Translations under genes and position numbers: made by a program
Notes under the pieces: generated by a model
The model's input: the letters and a program-made list of their open reading frames with translations, nothing else
Databases searched by the model: none
What the model was told of the DNA's origin: nothing
Assembly: GCA_019918135.1 (NCBI GenBank)
Contig: WBZZ01002130.1
Location: forward strand, 35,001 to 99,000
DNA length: 64,000 nucleotides
Source: Paulinella micropora
Taxonomy: Eukaryota > Cercozoa > Imbricatea > Euglyphida > Paulinellidae
Direction: 5' to 3'
Shown: positions 1 to 11,412 of the stretch, in pieces
Layout of the letters: the number at the start of each line of letters is the position of its first letter
Numbering within the stretch: position 1 is the stretch's first letter

Positions 1-3000
1 AATATTCTCGCATTTGTTTTGTTTGTTTTCTTGTTTTATGCCACTGACAGTGTTTGCCATCCAGTTTCCACTAGAATATATGCACTCCGATTTCCTCCTA
101 GACACACAATGGAGGTAAGTCCTCCCATAGACAGAACAAAAATGAATTTTCTATTTATGGGAGGGGAATATTTGTTCCCCTTGCCTATACCCTACAAGCG
201 AGTTCGCCTATCTGCGCGATCTGTCATTTATGTGTCCTGCTGGCATGTAGCTGCGGCAGTAGATTACCACTAGAAGTGGTTTTCTTCTCAGTCACTCGTA
301 CGTTATGTATCGATGCCATAAGCATGCAAGAGGTGATCTCAAGGTTCAGTTTGAGCTTTTGCGTTCGACCGTTTGGCAATTTGTCTTCGGATCATATGCC
401 CTTGCAACCCATGTAAACACTTCCCAACCCGTCTAGTCTATACCATCAGTCAACCTTTGTGGTTTCATTTTGTTACACATTTTTGACATGCCTTTTCGTT
501 TTCTTCGTTCACGTCATGTTGAAGACCTGAATGTAAACGAGTTGTAGAAAAATATGAATAAGCTTAAGCACTTAGTACAATACCCGGTACAATTATGCCA
601 GTAGTAGACTATTACAAACGATGATATATGCCGGCAGTATTCGTCAGTGTTTTCGGTCATATAGACCGGATCAGATTCCTCTGGTCCGGAAATGGTGATC
701 GGACTTGAATCACAACTATTGAAGTTGGTCACTGATGATTAATATGATGATTAATAAAGTCACCTTAAAGGTTGCCACTCCCGGTTGCAACAATCAATCT
801 TTGTGCCTCCTTTTACTACTTAAAGGAGGCAGGTGACAGAGGCTGATTCAATTATCATGTTAAGTAACTTAGCGGGTGGCAGTTACCGAACCGAAACATT
901 AATATTGTTAAACTTTCTTCAAGTTTTTACTTCAAGTTTACACTTCTATTTTTAGTTCCGTTACTTCATTTTTCCGTTTATTTATCTACTTTCATAACTT
1001 GTAGTTGTTACGTTTTCAACTGCAGCTAACAGATCAATTTATTTCCCTTTATCTGTTAACTTTTTAGAAAATCATGATGTTGTCGGACTATTGCCTATTT
1101 CCCGGCCATATCTGTACCGGCTTCATTTCCTTTGACTTCACCGCTTTTTCCGTTCCACAGTCATTAATTGTTGATAGGTAAATAAGCAACACACCAGGTA
1201 AAGTGGTACTATACTTAACATATTTTACTTTATTTTTCCAGACTTACTTGAAGAAGCTAAACCGCTACACAACTCGTGCTCGCACTTGAAATATTCCCGT
1301 TAGTTCTCAGAATTTACATTGTTCAAAAAAACTTGAAAGTTCGCAAGGGAGAAGTACTACGGTCTGTCAAGCAAGTGTACTAAATAAACTGGAATTGACC
1401 ATCCCAGCGTCTTTTGGTACCTTCCCCGTTCTCTTAAGTATTTTGAGATCAAATGACAGCCGTCACTGTGTGTGTATTCATTTGAACTTATATGATGCAG
1501 GTTGGTAATTTCCTCACAGGAGGGTAGTCAAGACTTACACAATCACAGAAGCAACCACATTTTCAAGTATAGTAGATGATGATATCGAGTCAGTTCCTTC
1601 TCATAGTGACTTTGATTTCTTAAGGAATCTGGACCGGTTGTAGTGGCTCAGGATCGAACTAGGGCGTCCCCCAGTAAACCCCCCAGTATATCAATTCAAA
1701 TCAGTATTTACTTATTCAATGATACAACTTTGATCAACAGACACGATCCCGCCACAGAAATCAAAAAGAACAGTAACGCTTGTACTCAGTGGTAATGATA
1801 TGACTGATATAGGTAATACCTAAAAAAGTTTTGCTGGGCGCACCCCATACAATCTCTTTCCCAGTCACCTCCCCCGGGATGAAGCCAGCATTTGCCTCAG
1901 TGACGGCTTTGATGCGCTGCTCGCTGACCACTGTTCCGGAGTGAAGTCCACTGGGCCCTGGATATTGCTCAAACTCGAGTACATGCTGAACTGGACAGGC
2001 CATTCCAACCCAGTGTCTAACCAAACAGTGCACTTATGCAGCCATGAAAATGGACGAATACGATGTACCTTCATCATACAGATAGCTCTCCTCCGGTGGT
2101 GTTACTGCCACCTGAACAAGGCACAAGCAGGATATCTGATTCGAACGAGATATGGCTTACATCTGGTTCAAACGGGATATCTGGTTCAAACGGGATATGT
2201 CGTTGGAACAAAGTAGAGGATCACATACAAACAAGACAAGGCGCTCACCACAAAAATGTCATTGACCCCCTTTCCCCTCGGCTGCTTGGCCATGCCTCTC
2301 CTACATATGCACATAGACAATATTAGAAATGAAAACGACAAAGAGGCGCGTACCATATTGGATGAAAGACGTCCGGCTTACGCGACCTCGGCAGAGTAAC
2401 GAGTCCCTTCCCACGATGTTCGTACTCCCCGGTGGTTGTATCCACCGCGTTGGTTAGCCAAGAAAACAGTGCCTGCAAATAGACAAAAAAAACGAGACGA
2501 ACACAGGAAAGGAACATATGAGAACACAAAACACAGCAAGATATAATGTGTAGGCAACAGAAGGGAAGAAACAAGATGGTGGGAAGCATTTCCAAAAAAA
2601 GCACGTAACACAAGCAAACACATGCAGTTTTGCAAGCACAACAAAAGAATTGGTAGGAAACCCTATGGTATGGTGTGGGAAGCCAGAATGTACAACAACA
2701 TTTGAATTTAGAACAGTAGACACAATAAAAACACAAGACAAAAAGCACACAAACCGACTTTGCTCTCAAAATTAAAAAAAAAACTTGTTTTGGACAAATC
2801 AATGCCCCTTCTGTGAAGACGGCCTGGAGGGATGTGGCAATTTGTGACAAATGTGACGCAATTTACGCAAAACCCCGGAACAAACAACTTTGCTGACGTC
2901 GTTCATTAAAACTACTAAAATTTTTTTCAGCTAATTGAAGTAGTTTAATAAGGAACATGCAAACTTTAAATAATATATAATTCGATTCAGTAAAATCGAT

Positions 3001-3480
3001 TCCCAGCAGCGCACTTAACTTTGTGGTTGATGTTACAAATTACGTCTGGATATTGGTCGGATAAACCTAATCCTAATGAACACCTATAAGCGATGAAATT
3101 ACATATGAATATCATACTTCTGAGGCCGGGTGGCGCATCTGAAAGCAATGACACTTGAATAATAAAGATAAAAAATCATGTCCAAAAATTTCGAGTCTTT
3201 CTAGTAAAACTTGACCTAAAAAGGTAGCCACCAGTACCAGAAATGTCACAATATGACAGTAATTAGTATTAAAATTAAGGGCCACTATGTGACTAATTAC
3301 TCTCTCACTTCCCAAGCTCCCAACATTAAAAACGATTACTCTGACTATTGTCTCAAAACAGAAGATGACGATCCGCCACGGTCATCCGACTTGAATCCCC
3401 GCTTCACGCCGCGGCTAAGTCAAGACTGTCCCGCCAACTTCTTGATCTCCCCAGACTTGATGACCGAATGTAGAACTGTC
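1..3480. other. Gene-poor AT-richer leading region
   Basis: I see no supportable gene here. The open frames are short, overlap on both strands, lack recognisable motifs and have no consistent codon bias. The base composition is more AT-rich than the block that starts at about 3.5 kb, and the poly-G/poly-C tracts typical of that block are absent. Features present are A/T-rich stretches (about 900-1020 and 2880-3000) and a short degenerate repeat near 2.13-2.21 kb. It may be ordinary intergenic host DNA or strongly decayed sequence. Confidence 0.5.
2129..2207. repeat. Short degenerate tandem repeat, about 18 nt
   Basis: The motif GGATATCTGGTTCAAACG recurs with small changes (gattcgaacga, ctggttcaaacg), one copy separated by a few extra bases. 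It is short and local, and no function can be inferred. Confidence 0.6.
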
Positions 3481-3503
3481 TCATAGAACTCCGTCTCCAA
3501 TTC

Positions 3504-3818
3504 TTACTCATTAACCGGCGATTCCCGCGCGTAAAAATGTGCGGCCAGGCCCTCCCGGAGCCATAGAATACCGTTCCCGATCCACTTCCGCCCGATCCGC
3601 ACCTTCCACATCGTCATCAGACATCTCCTCCTTCTCTCCACCAGGGTCTCCAAAACCTGGACCTTTTCCTTTGCGTAGTTTCTCTCCGAGGCTTCTTCTT
3701 GCTCCATCTCATCCTCATCCGAGTCCGAATGGTCCAGCAGCTGTTCGCAGGACCGCTTCGCCGCCTTCATGTTCGTGATGAACTCCTCCTCTGACGCCGT
3801 GTTCAAGCTCTTGAGCAT
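3504..3818 (-). CDS. Small acidic/charged hypothetical protein
   Basis: Open frame of about 104 codons from an ATG at 3816-3818. An upstream extension would need a GTG start. The middle is acidic and serine-rich (HSDSDEDEMEQEE), followed by an Arg-rich stretch. No family is recognised. It is divergent from the gene that starts at 3965. The surrounding DNA is at the border between AT-richer and GC-rich sequence, so the coding status is uncertain. Confidence 0.3.
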   Translation of the reverse strand: MLKSLNTASEEEFITNMKAAKRSCEQLLDHSDSDEDEMEQEEASERNYAKEKVQVLETLVERRRRCLMTMWKVRIGRKWIGNGILWLREGLAAHFYARESPVNE

Positions 3819-3964
3819 GTAGGCCCTTCCTGGCCTCTCCTCCTCCTTCTCACTTTCACTGTCACTGTGTGTGACCCCTGGTGACCTTTTTCCGCCGCCG
3901 CAGCTGGGGTAGGACCCGCAGGGACGTGGTGGTAGTGGAGTTTCCACCTCTGCCCTGCAGCCCG

Positions 3965-4929
3965 ATGTGCTCGCTGTTAGAAACGTACCTCATCCGCCGG
4001 CAACTGGAAAACACCAGGCTGGCCTTTAGCCTAGACCACGCCGCGGACGGCGTTCTCCTTGCACGCAAGCGCACGGGCAACGTAGACAGGATCTTTGAGG
4101 AATCCTACCTCAAAGGTAGCTTGCCAAATGGCCTAGGCAGCAAGCCACAACCTCCCGAGCAAAAGACCAGCGTGCCCGTCCCTTCCTGGAAAGACAGGGA
4201 CAGTGCGCCGGAAGCGCCGGGAGCGCCGAACGAGGGCAACAACAGAGGCTTTTTGCCGGGCCTCGTGTTCAGGGCGGGGAAACAGGACGCGGGGCAGTTG
4301 GCAGAGCTCGCGTTCTTGGAAGAGCTGCGGTCCGACAAGTTCTACGAGCTTGCGTTACAGCACAGACGCACTACCGCCGTGGCGGGCGTCTGCGCGGCCA
4401 GGGACAATACGGCCCTGGTGTACTCTCGCGAGGCCCTGCGCCCCGAACAAGAGATTTCGCACGAGCAGTGGTGCGCTCTGGTCGCGCGGGCCTTCTCTCT
4501 ACCCATCGGGCAGACCGACCGCCGCAATCGCAGCGCCGAGGTCATCCACGCCTTCCAGTTCTACAGGAACAGCTTCCTGCACCAGACCGCACTGTTCCGT
4601 GATTTCCTCAACGACCTGCTCGCCGACCTAGAGACCGCCAACCTGCGAGCGCGCGCCTCGCACTGGGGGCTGCGCACGGACATTGACAAGCAGTTGCTCA
4701 AGTGCTGGTGGAAGGCGGAGGTCCTGACGGCGCCCGACACGGGCTCCGTAGAGGAGCTGCTGAACTGATCAAGCTCCAGAACACTCTCAGGCCCGACCTG
4801 ACCCACGAGGCCGCGCTCCTGCGCGCGCTGTACGAGAAATACGTGCCAAGCGACGGAAACCTCGCCGGCTCGTCTAAACGCAAGCGTGCGGGCCACGACG
4901 GCCCGCGTGCTAGGCGCGGGCGCCAGTGA
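3965..4929 (+). pseudogene. Unknown GC-rich gene with one frameshift near 4760
   Basis: The first segment runs from the ATG at 3965 to a stop at 4768. The second segment, in the next frame, continues to 4929. The sense reads naturally across the break: an acidic EELL helix passes into LIKLQNTLRPD, then HEAALLRALYEKY and a basic tail (KRKRAG) that could be a nuclear localisation signal. One lost base near 4755-4765 explains the split. The protein is soluble, about 320 residues, probably helical in its C-terminal half, and no family is recognised. The gene is followed by AT-rich non-coding DNA. Confidence 0.55.
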
Positions 4930-6135
4930 TTGTGATCTGCCCTCCCCTTGCCATTCTCCCTCCCTTGCCACTCTCTCCCTTGCCAAAGAAAAAAAGTTTG
5001 GTGAAAACTATGGTGTACAAGAAAGTAGTTTTTTTTTAAATTAAATCCCGCTCAAAGCTAGAATTATGGCGAGACATTTGCACGCACACTCGCGTCAGTA
5101 ATTTTTTTTAATGCTTGACCAGGTTTTTGCATGAATCCGACGTTTTCTACTTTTCATTGATGAATATTAAAAATAACAATACACTCCCGTTCCTCCTTCC
5201 CTGCCTTTCAACTGAGAACACACAAGACATAAGAAAAACACAAACTTGAGTTTCCTCGCGCGACTGGAAGCAGCTTAAATTCATGCCCAGAATCACAGAG
5301 GATGTTTTCTTCAAGTGTCAGCTTAGCAGGGAAAGGAACCCGGCTAAGGCCGGTCGACGGGGGGGAGTTACTTCTTGTCTGCCAAGCCAAAACGCAGCGG
5401 CACAGATTAGCACCCCCACTGCACACACCTTCATGAGCGCGGCCAAAAACTCGAATTCCGAACCACGGCCGCGCAGTCGACGTATCTCTCATCGCAAATG
5501 ACGAAATGACAGCTGCCAGACGTCTCTGTGTTGAACCAGGCCTTGTTGGCGACAGAGCTCACTGTACGTGGCTATCAGGGCGCCTTTGTCTAACTGCCTT
5601 TGATACGCAGCGCGCTGCCTTTGCTTTGCGCCATCCATGATTCGGCTGTTCTGCCCCCGGTGACGCGCAAACTTTGCCACGCTGGCAGCCGCCATCCTGC
5701 CCCCCCCCCTCCCCCCTTTTTTAAAAAAGTGTTTCTGTCATTCATTTTTGCAGGTGTTTCTGCGCGGCGGGCCCAAAAAAACGGTGGGTGGAGCGCGGGG
5801 GGGGGGGGGGCGGAGTGACAAGGTGATGTGCACGAGGGCAGGGTTTGGAGAGAGAGAGGGGGGGGGGGGGGGTTGGAGACAATAACGCGCGGCCGCAAGG
5901 GGTGTGGAAGTGGGGTGGGCGGGAAGGAGGGGGCTGGAAGGACGAACAAAAAAAAGGGGGGGGAGGGGAAGAAGGTTGAAAAATAAAATAGCAGTGCTGG
6001 CTTGCTACGTATTCTGTTAAAGAACAACATACTACTAGCCGCCTTTTTCTTTTGTGTCGTTTTTTTTGTTCTGTTGTGCGGCAAGACCACCGCTTGTTTT
6101 GCTTTTTTTTTCTTGTCGTACATTCTCATCATCCC
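4930..6135. other. Intergenic region with poly-G tracts
   Basis: No gene is supportable. The first part (about 5000-5200) is A/T-rich. The second part holds runs of G or C of 10 or more bases around 5700, 5795-5812 and 5857-5872, and a purine-rich strand to about 5970. Overlapping proline- or arginine-rich frames are products of these tracts. Confidence 0.55.
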
Positions 6136-7034
6136 ATGTCTGAGGAGCCCAGCGAAGCAGTTGTCGTGAAGGTCGCGGAGGCCTGTGACAATTCAACGCC
6201 AGTTCCAGACGCGCAAACCCACGAGTTGTTAAACGAGATCGCCCAGATTCGCAAGCAAATCGACCAGCTGCAGGCCACGACACTAACGGTTAGCAACCTG
6301 ACGCCCGCGGAGCGCACCGGCTTCGTGCGTGAGGCCATGGGCTATACCGTGCTGCACCTGACGGCCACGTTGCTGCTGATGCTCGTTACTACTCGCTGGC
6401 TTGACTGCCGCGACTGGTACAACAATCACCCGTGGTTGGTAGGCTTGTTTCTAACCACGTGCGCCGTCCAGGTGGGGCTGTTCTACTACGACTGCGTGCT
6501 GCACTTGGGCCTCTTAGCGCTGTTTCTGATAAGCGGCACGGTGGTGCTGGCAGACCTCGTCCTGCTGCGCGCAGACTCTACTATTGTGTTCGACACCTGC
6601 GCCGTGGTGGACGCCTTCTGCGTCCTGTGTTTCTGCTGGTGCCTGCAGACCTCCTGCCGTACAGGAACATCTACGCGCTGCTGCTGCTGCTGATCGCTTC
6701 GTCGGTCACCTTCTTCGTCGAGATCTGGCAGCCGTACGGTTCCGTTCTCAGCAACGTGAGCCTGCTGTGGCGCACGGAGCTGCCGGTGCAAGCGCGCGGA
6801 ACGCTGGGGGTGATCGTCATGTCCACCGTGATGTGCGCCTACGTGCTGTGGCAGCTGGAACGCGCCATGCACCATACCGCCAAAAGCAATAGCTACCGGG
6901 CCTCGCTACTCCTGTTTTGCAATCTGGTAGAAATGGTTTTTCTCATGGGGCTAGGGCTGACGCGGGTCATGGAGGGCGCCAGGGCCCTGCGCACACGGTT
7001 TCAGAACACTATCCCGCGGCCCGCGGCCTTGTAA
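6136..7034 (+). pseudogene. Multi-pass membrane protein, one frameshift near 6655
   Basis: From the ATG at 6136 the protein has an acidic cytosolic-looking head with a short coiled coil (about residues 35-50: EIAQIRKQIDQLQ). At least six hydrophobic segments follow, the first being LHLTATLLLMLVTT. The frame ends in a Cys run near 6690, but the hydrophobic pattern continues in the next frame (YRNIYALLLLLIASSV...) to 7034. This indicates a single-base indel around 6650-6660 in one gene of about 300 residues. A variant AATAAA lies near 7090. No family is recognised; transport or membrane remodelling would be guesswork. Confidence 0.6.
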
Positions 7035-7540
7035 GTTTAGGTGAGCGTGCCTCTGTGGCTTTTCCCAAACAAAAAGATCAACAAGCAAACAATAAAAAAA
7101 AAAACATGTTGCAGGGGGCAAAAAAAGGGGAGGGGCACAGGAGGGGAGGAAGGCTTGCTCCCGTCTTGGGTTTGGACACTCTGGCCCGAGAGGCGACCCC
7201 CCCCCCCCCCCCCATCCCCCACCTTTCCCCCTCCTGTACACCCCGCGCGCCCCCCCCCCCCTTTTCTTTTTCGGCGCCTTGTCTATTTGGCTAGCTTTTT
7301 TCTTTTCTTTTTCCTTTGCTCCGCCCCCCCCCCCTTTTTTTATTGTCCCTTCCCGTCTTTCCCACAACCGCCCCCCCCCCCCCTCACTTCCTTTCCTCCC
7401 CGCGGCCCCCCTCCCCGAAAAGAAGATTAGCGCGCGTGTGACTCTCGGGGGGAGGGGAAGGGGGGGGGGGGGGGGGAAGGAAAAGCACAACCAACCAGAG
7501 GTTGGCTGCAGAGAAATCCGGTCCACGCGCAAAACCAAAA
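7035..7540. other. Intergenic homopolymer-rich region
   Basis: After an A-rich stretch with AATAAA (about 7090-7100), the sequence has a series of C runs (about 7197-7213, 7250-7260, 7325-7334, 7371-7382) and a G run (7460-7478). No gene is supported; the proline- and glycine-rich frames are tract artefacts. Confidence 0.55.
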
Positions 7541-7999
7541 ATGATCGACGTGCAGAAACACCGGGACGCAGACATGACCACTCCCCGGCCTGAAAAGAAA
7601 CAGCGGACCGAACCACCGCAGAAGGAAGAGGAAAGTAAAAAGGAAACAGCGCAGGAGTTCGTGCTGGTGCGCCGCGGGGATGCCGGTTCCTCCAACCCCG
7701 AGTGGTGTGCGCAGCGGTACGGCTGCATCGCGTACTTGAACGAGAAAGCCCGCGACGAGGACGCGCTACAGGAGCTGATCGCGCCGCTGCTCAAGGAATC
7801 CACCGCCGGCACCGCGGTGGTCAGGGCCCTGGTCGGCGCGCTTGCCCTGGCCCTGCACTACACAGAAAGAGAGAACCACGCCGGGAAGCAGGGCTGCGAG
7901 GGCTGCGCGTGGAAGAAGTGCGACGGCCCGCTGTGCCACGAGATGCTGCACAAGGACGAGAATTGCGCCTGCGGCTTCGGCTCGGCCAAGGGCGCCTAG
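7541..7999 (+). CDS. Cys-rich C-terminal small protein, paralogue of the gene at 49498
   Basis: ATG at 7541, about 152 residues. The N-terminal third is charged and Lys/Glu-rich (KKQRTEPPQKEEESKK), followed by a helical middle with Ala/Leu repeats. A Cys cluster ends the protein (CEGCAWKKCDGPLCHE, then CACG), suggesting a metal-binding or disulfide knuckle. The product encoded at 49498-50040 has the same plan: basic/proline head, hydrophobic helix ALAGACALLH, then ECEGENCGELLCDE and CACG. The two define a small family in this locus. A canonical AATAAA lies at 8128. Function unknown; small zinc-binding protein is one option. Confidence 0.7.
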   Translation: MIDVQKHRDADMTTPRPEKKQRTEPPQKEEESKKETAQEFVLVRRGDAGSSNPEWCAQRYGCIAYLNEKARDEDALQELIAPLLKESTAGTAVVRALVGALALALHYTERENHAGKQGCEGCAWKKCDGPLCHEMLHKDENCACGFGSAKGA

Positions 8000-8438
8000 G
8001 GACACGAGACAAAAACTCCTGGCAAAGTTTTTTCTTTGGGAACAAAAGCCACCTATAGAATCTTCTTGCCGTCTTGGCTTTCTTTTCTTTTTGCTAGCAT
8101 TCACGTGAATCTTTTCTTTTTTCCTTAAATAAAAATACTTTCACGATCGGTTACTTGTTTTTGTAAACCTTTCCTAGTTTTTCTTTGCAAACCTAGATTT
8201 GACACGAATGGTTTGGTCGTTAGGAGGGAGAGGGGGGGGGGGATCCAAAAAACAAAATGCGCCGATCCCTTGCTTTTCTTCTTTCCATCCTTACAAAACA
8301 AAAGCGGAAAGCGAAAGGGATAAATTTGTATGTCCATTTTTATTACGCCGCTTAACGTAATAAAAAGAGGATTAATAAATCTTGAAAGAAAAATTCTTCT
8401 AGTCTGGACCGAAGAAAAAGCAAGTTCAAGAGCAAAAG
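8000..8438. other. Intergenic A/T-rich spacer with poly(A) signal
   Basis: Contains T-rich stretches, AATAAA at 8128-8133 after the preceding gene, and one G run at about 8229-8240. No gene is seen. Confidence 0.5.
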
Positions 8439-9983
8439 ATGCAACAGGCTGCCGAAAAGAGACAAATTTTAATCAACCGATTGGGTCTAACCCAAAGCTG
8501 CAGAGATTGCAAAGAACCCCTACCAAAACCGACCAACCTCTCAAAAGTTCATGCCAAAGTCCTGCGCTGGCATCCCTTTACGGATTGCCCGATGTTGCGG
8601 TCCGACCATGACAGACTTGGTCTCGATCACTTAGATGCAATCTTTCTCGACCATCAAGACAGAACCGTACAGAGGTTCACGCAGCCTTTCCCTGAAGACA
8701 TTCCGTGCATAGCCATTACAAGTGAACAACTTCAGAGGTTTCTAAGCCTTCCAGGTGTTGAGAAGCTCGAGACTGACAAGGTTTATGTTGTGCCCTCGAA
8801 AGGACTGCTAATCAAACGCATGACTAGATATCAGACAGAACAAAGAGCTGCTATGGACGCGTACGTGTTGGACTACATGCAGCTTCAATCCTTTTTTGCA
8901 AACCAAAATTTGGCGCCAGCAGTCTACGGCTGCATCAGGGTACAGAAAACAGACGAGAGTGTGTTGTGGGTTGTCATGGAGTATGTCAAGCCGCCAAAAG
9001 GGCAACAGGGCGCGGACGTATCCCATCTGCAAAACGTCGTGGAAAAAGACGTGAAGGCATATCTGGAATTTTAGAAAAAGGTAATAGACCTTTTGGTGAG
9101 AATGAACTGTCTGCACTGCGACGGTAAGCCAGAAAATACGTTGTTCAACCAGACCTTTAAAGTAATCGATCTGGACCCGTACTGGTGCCTTGACTTCATA
9201 CCGACAGGAAAAGGCGACGAAACGATACACCAAACTCTCGGGCTATCTAATGCGCTGAGCCTGCTCGCCAACAGCGTTGGTAAGCTCAACAAAGAGCTGA
9301 TGAAGGGCTTGCACGGCTTTGTCACTGATATGCTCCAAAAACCAAAGGGCAAGGAGACCTTCGAGCGTTGTGCCAGGTGGTGGTTTCTAAGCATGTTCCG
9401 ATTACGACAGGAACCGTACAAAAAATTCTGTTGCAGGGGGCCCTGCATGCAGGCCCTGTTTTACCTGCAAAACAAAAGTTTTAATAACATCAATATATAT
9501 AAAGGTTACGCTGGCGTTCAGTGGCTGTGCCAGCTCTCGTCATCATGCAAGCTCTTTGAGCTTAAAAGTAACCAACTCTCGTTCACAATCGACATCGTCG
9601 ATAACAACACTGATAATCTACCACGTGGAATTTCAAAAGGCGACGTCGAACAGTTTATGTCGGCTTTTATTCGTGTGGCACTGCTTGATGCGTTCAAGAG
9701 CAATCGGAACGTTACTAGTGGAAGAAATAGCCTCTGGTCTTTGGAAGATGCGAAAGGAAGTCCTGCGCAAGATATGCACATATCGAGACCGTCTGAGGCA
9801 GAAAGAATTAAGCGAAGGAGTGTGGCTCCTCGAAATCCGGGACGAAACAGTCTTACCACAGGACAGTATATTGCTTCTAGTGTTGCGGAACAACTCAGAA
9901 GAAATCAAGACGCACACTCGGTTTCGAATACTGATTATGTTTCCTACGCACCTAACCCGCCCAAATTCTCAAGTCTACATTAG
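8439..9983 (+). pseudogene. Protein-kinase-like gene interrupted by an in-frame TAG
   Basis: The ATG at 8439 opens a frame that stops at TAG 9072-9074 (residue 212) and then continues in the same frame to 9983, giving about 514 codons. Kinase features straddle the stop. Before it are a Lys in a beta3-like segment (GLLIKRM) and a hinge-like WVVMEYVKPP. After it come a catalytic-loop match HCDGKPENTLF (HxDxKPxN) and a DFG-like VIDLDPYW. The stop lies between the two lobes, so the kinase is whole only if read through or if the TAG is an error. The C-terminal 150 residues are low-complexity and serine/arginine-rich. The substrate is unknown. It differs from the kinase-like genes at 41.8 and 57.9 kb. 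Confidence 0.65.
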
Positions 9984-10179
9984 AAAGAAATCTAAAAGAA
10001 AACACACACACACATTCTAACAGACCTTGCGGGTACCGGCAACTATTAAAGAATCTGGTTCTCACACCTCTAATTGCACTTACTTTCGGCGACGCATGCC
10101 AAAACACCGGCATTTCCGGCTGCGCGGCAGAAGTTTGCGTCAAAAACAAAGTGTCAGTAAATTCCGGCGTTTTCGGCAT

Positions 10180-10640
10180 TTGTCGCGAAATTCACCGGAA
10201 AATCGAAACCTGCGAAAGTTTTTTTTTGCAAAGGAAATTTCGGCAATAACTGCACTAAACAGAGAAAATTTTTGGGGAAAGAAGGGCAGGCAGGGAATTT
10301 TTATGTTTAATTTTTTTCCCCGCCCGCCCTCCTTTCTCCAAAATTTTTCTTTCTTTGGTACAGCCACTGCCGAAATGTCCTTCACAAAACATATTTTTGT
10401 GTGCCGCAATATTTTTGTGTGCCGCAAATTGCGGCAAAAACAAAGCGTCCGTAAATTCCGGTGTTTTTGGCATTTGTCGCGAAATTCAACGGAAAACCGA
10501 AACCAGTGAAAAAAAATTTTTTGGGCAAAGGACATTTCGGCAATGACTGCACCAAGTAAAGAAAATTTTTGGGGAAAGGCGGGCGGGCGGGGAAAATTTT
10601 TTGTGCCCTAAAAAAAAATCCCGCCCGCCTGGCTTCGCTC
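10180..10640. repeat. Palindromic repeat units related to the 44-46 kb array
   Basis: Two units carry the same building blocks as the 44-46 kb array: an arm with a GCAAAGGACATTTCGGCAAT-like motif, an A-rich bridge with AAAATTTTTGGGGAAA, a GGGCGGGCGGGG block, and the reverse complement of all three (CCCCGCCCGCC, then TTGCCGAAATGTCCTT). Spacers hold TTTGTCGCGAAATTCA and CGGAAAA. Each unit would fold into a long hairpin. No coding capacity. These look like copies of a non-autonomous palindromic element. Confidence 0.7.
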
Positions 10641-10649
10641 GGAAAAATG

Positions 10650-10806
10650 TCTGTAAAAACTGCGCAACTTTTTTTGGTGGCGATTCTTTTTTTTTAAATC
10701 AGTCTGCCTGAAAATCCGGTAAACTTCGCGGCAAACATCAGGTGCGCCGGAAATTTGCGATTACCCCTCCCCCCCCCCCCCCCCCGCGTTTAAGGACGGG
10801 GAAGGG
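10650..10806. repeat. Direct repeat copy A (with copy B at 13468-13606)
   Basis: A block beginning near ACTGCGCAACTTTTTTTGG and passing through TTCGCGGCAAACATCAGGTG to CCCCGCGTTTAAGGACGGGG occurs here and again at 13468-13606 with few differences. The two copies lie on either side of the Fanzor pseudogene in the same orientation. The main length difference is a poly-C run that has expanded in this copy. Confidence 0.7.
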
Positions 10807-11174
10807 GGGGGGGGGGGCACAGATGACGCCCCCCCCCCCCCCCCATCCCCGCCCCCCGCCGATTAACACAAAAAAACTGGCCCTCCCCCTCGTTTAATGG
10901 GAAAAAGGTGTGTGTGTGTGTGGGGGGGGGGGGGTGGGGCGCAAATGTCACACTCTCCCTCCCCTCCCCGCACACCTGTCTCTCGCTGATTCAAGGGGAA
11001 AAAACATTTTCACTCTTTTTTTATTCTTGGCATCACCACACAAAAGGTCAGGAACGATAGCTCCTGGTTGGCGCACATTCTCTCTCACCCTCTCTTTTCT
11101 CTCCCTTTTGCTCTTCTCTCGTTTTCTCTTGCGCTCTTTCTCTCACTCCTCTCCCTTAAATGCTCCCGCCCCTT

Positions 11175-11238
11175 ATCATATTCCATTTCATTTCCAGAAG
11201 AGGGGGAGGGAGAGTCTGGAAATGAAATGGAATATGAT
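11175..11238. repeat. Perfect 24-bp inverted repeat
   Basis: The arm at 11175-11198 (ATCATATTCC...TTTCCAGA) is repeated exactly as its reverse complement at 11215-11238 around a 16-nt purine-rich loop. It lies 175 bp before the ATG of the Fanzor-like gene. It could be the end of a mobile element or an RNA hairpin in the 5' region; nothing in the sequence decides between these. Confidence 0.75.
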
Positions 11239-11412
11239 GAGGGCGCTCCGAGCAAAATCTGTCTGCTTCCTCCTTCTGTGCAGCGCATCAAAACCAGACA
11301 CAAAATTAGTTGCTTATTTTGTTAGCAGGTACAACACATGGAAATGGGGGGGGGGGGGAGACTACTTGACTGTACTGGGCCTGCCTGATTATGATCTAGA
11401 CCATCCCAGCCA

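Noticed and set aside
2323..2850. 175-residue minus-strand open frame
   Set aside because: Cys/Phe-rich, overlaps two other frames of similar length, no motif; looks like chance in low-complexity DNA.
5590..6132. Proline-rich minus-strand frame
   Set aside because: Product of poly-G/C tracts; no start context or homology.
6951..7616. Gly/Lys-rich minus-strand frame
   Set aside because: Runs through homopolymer tracts antisense to two real genes.
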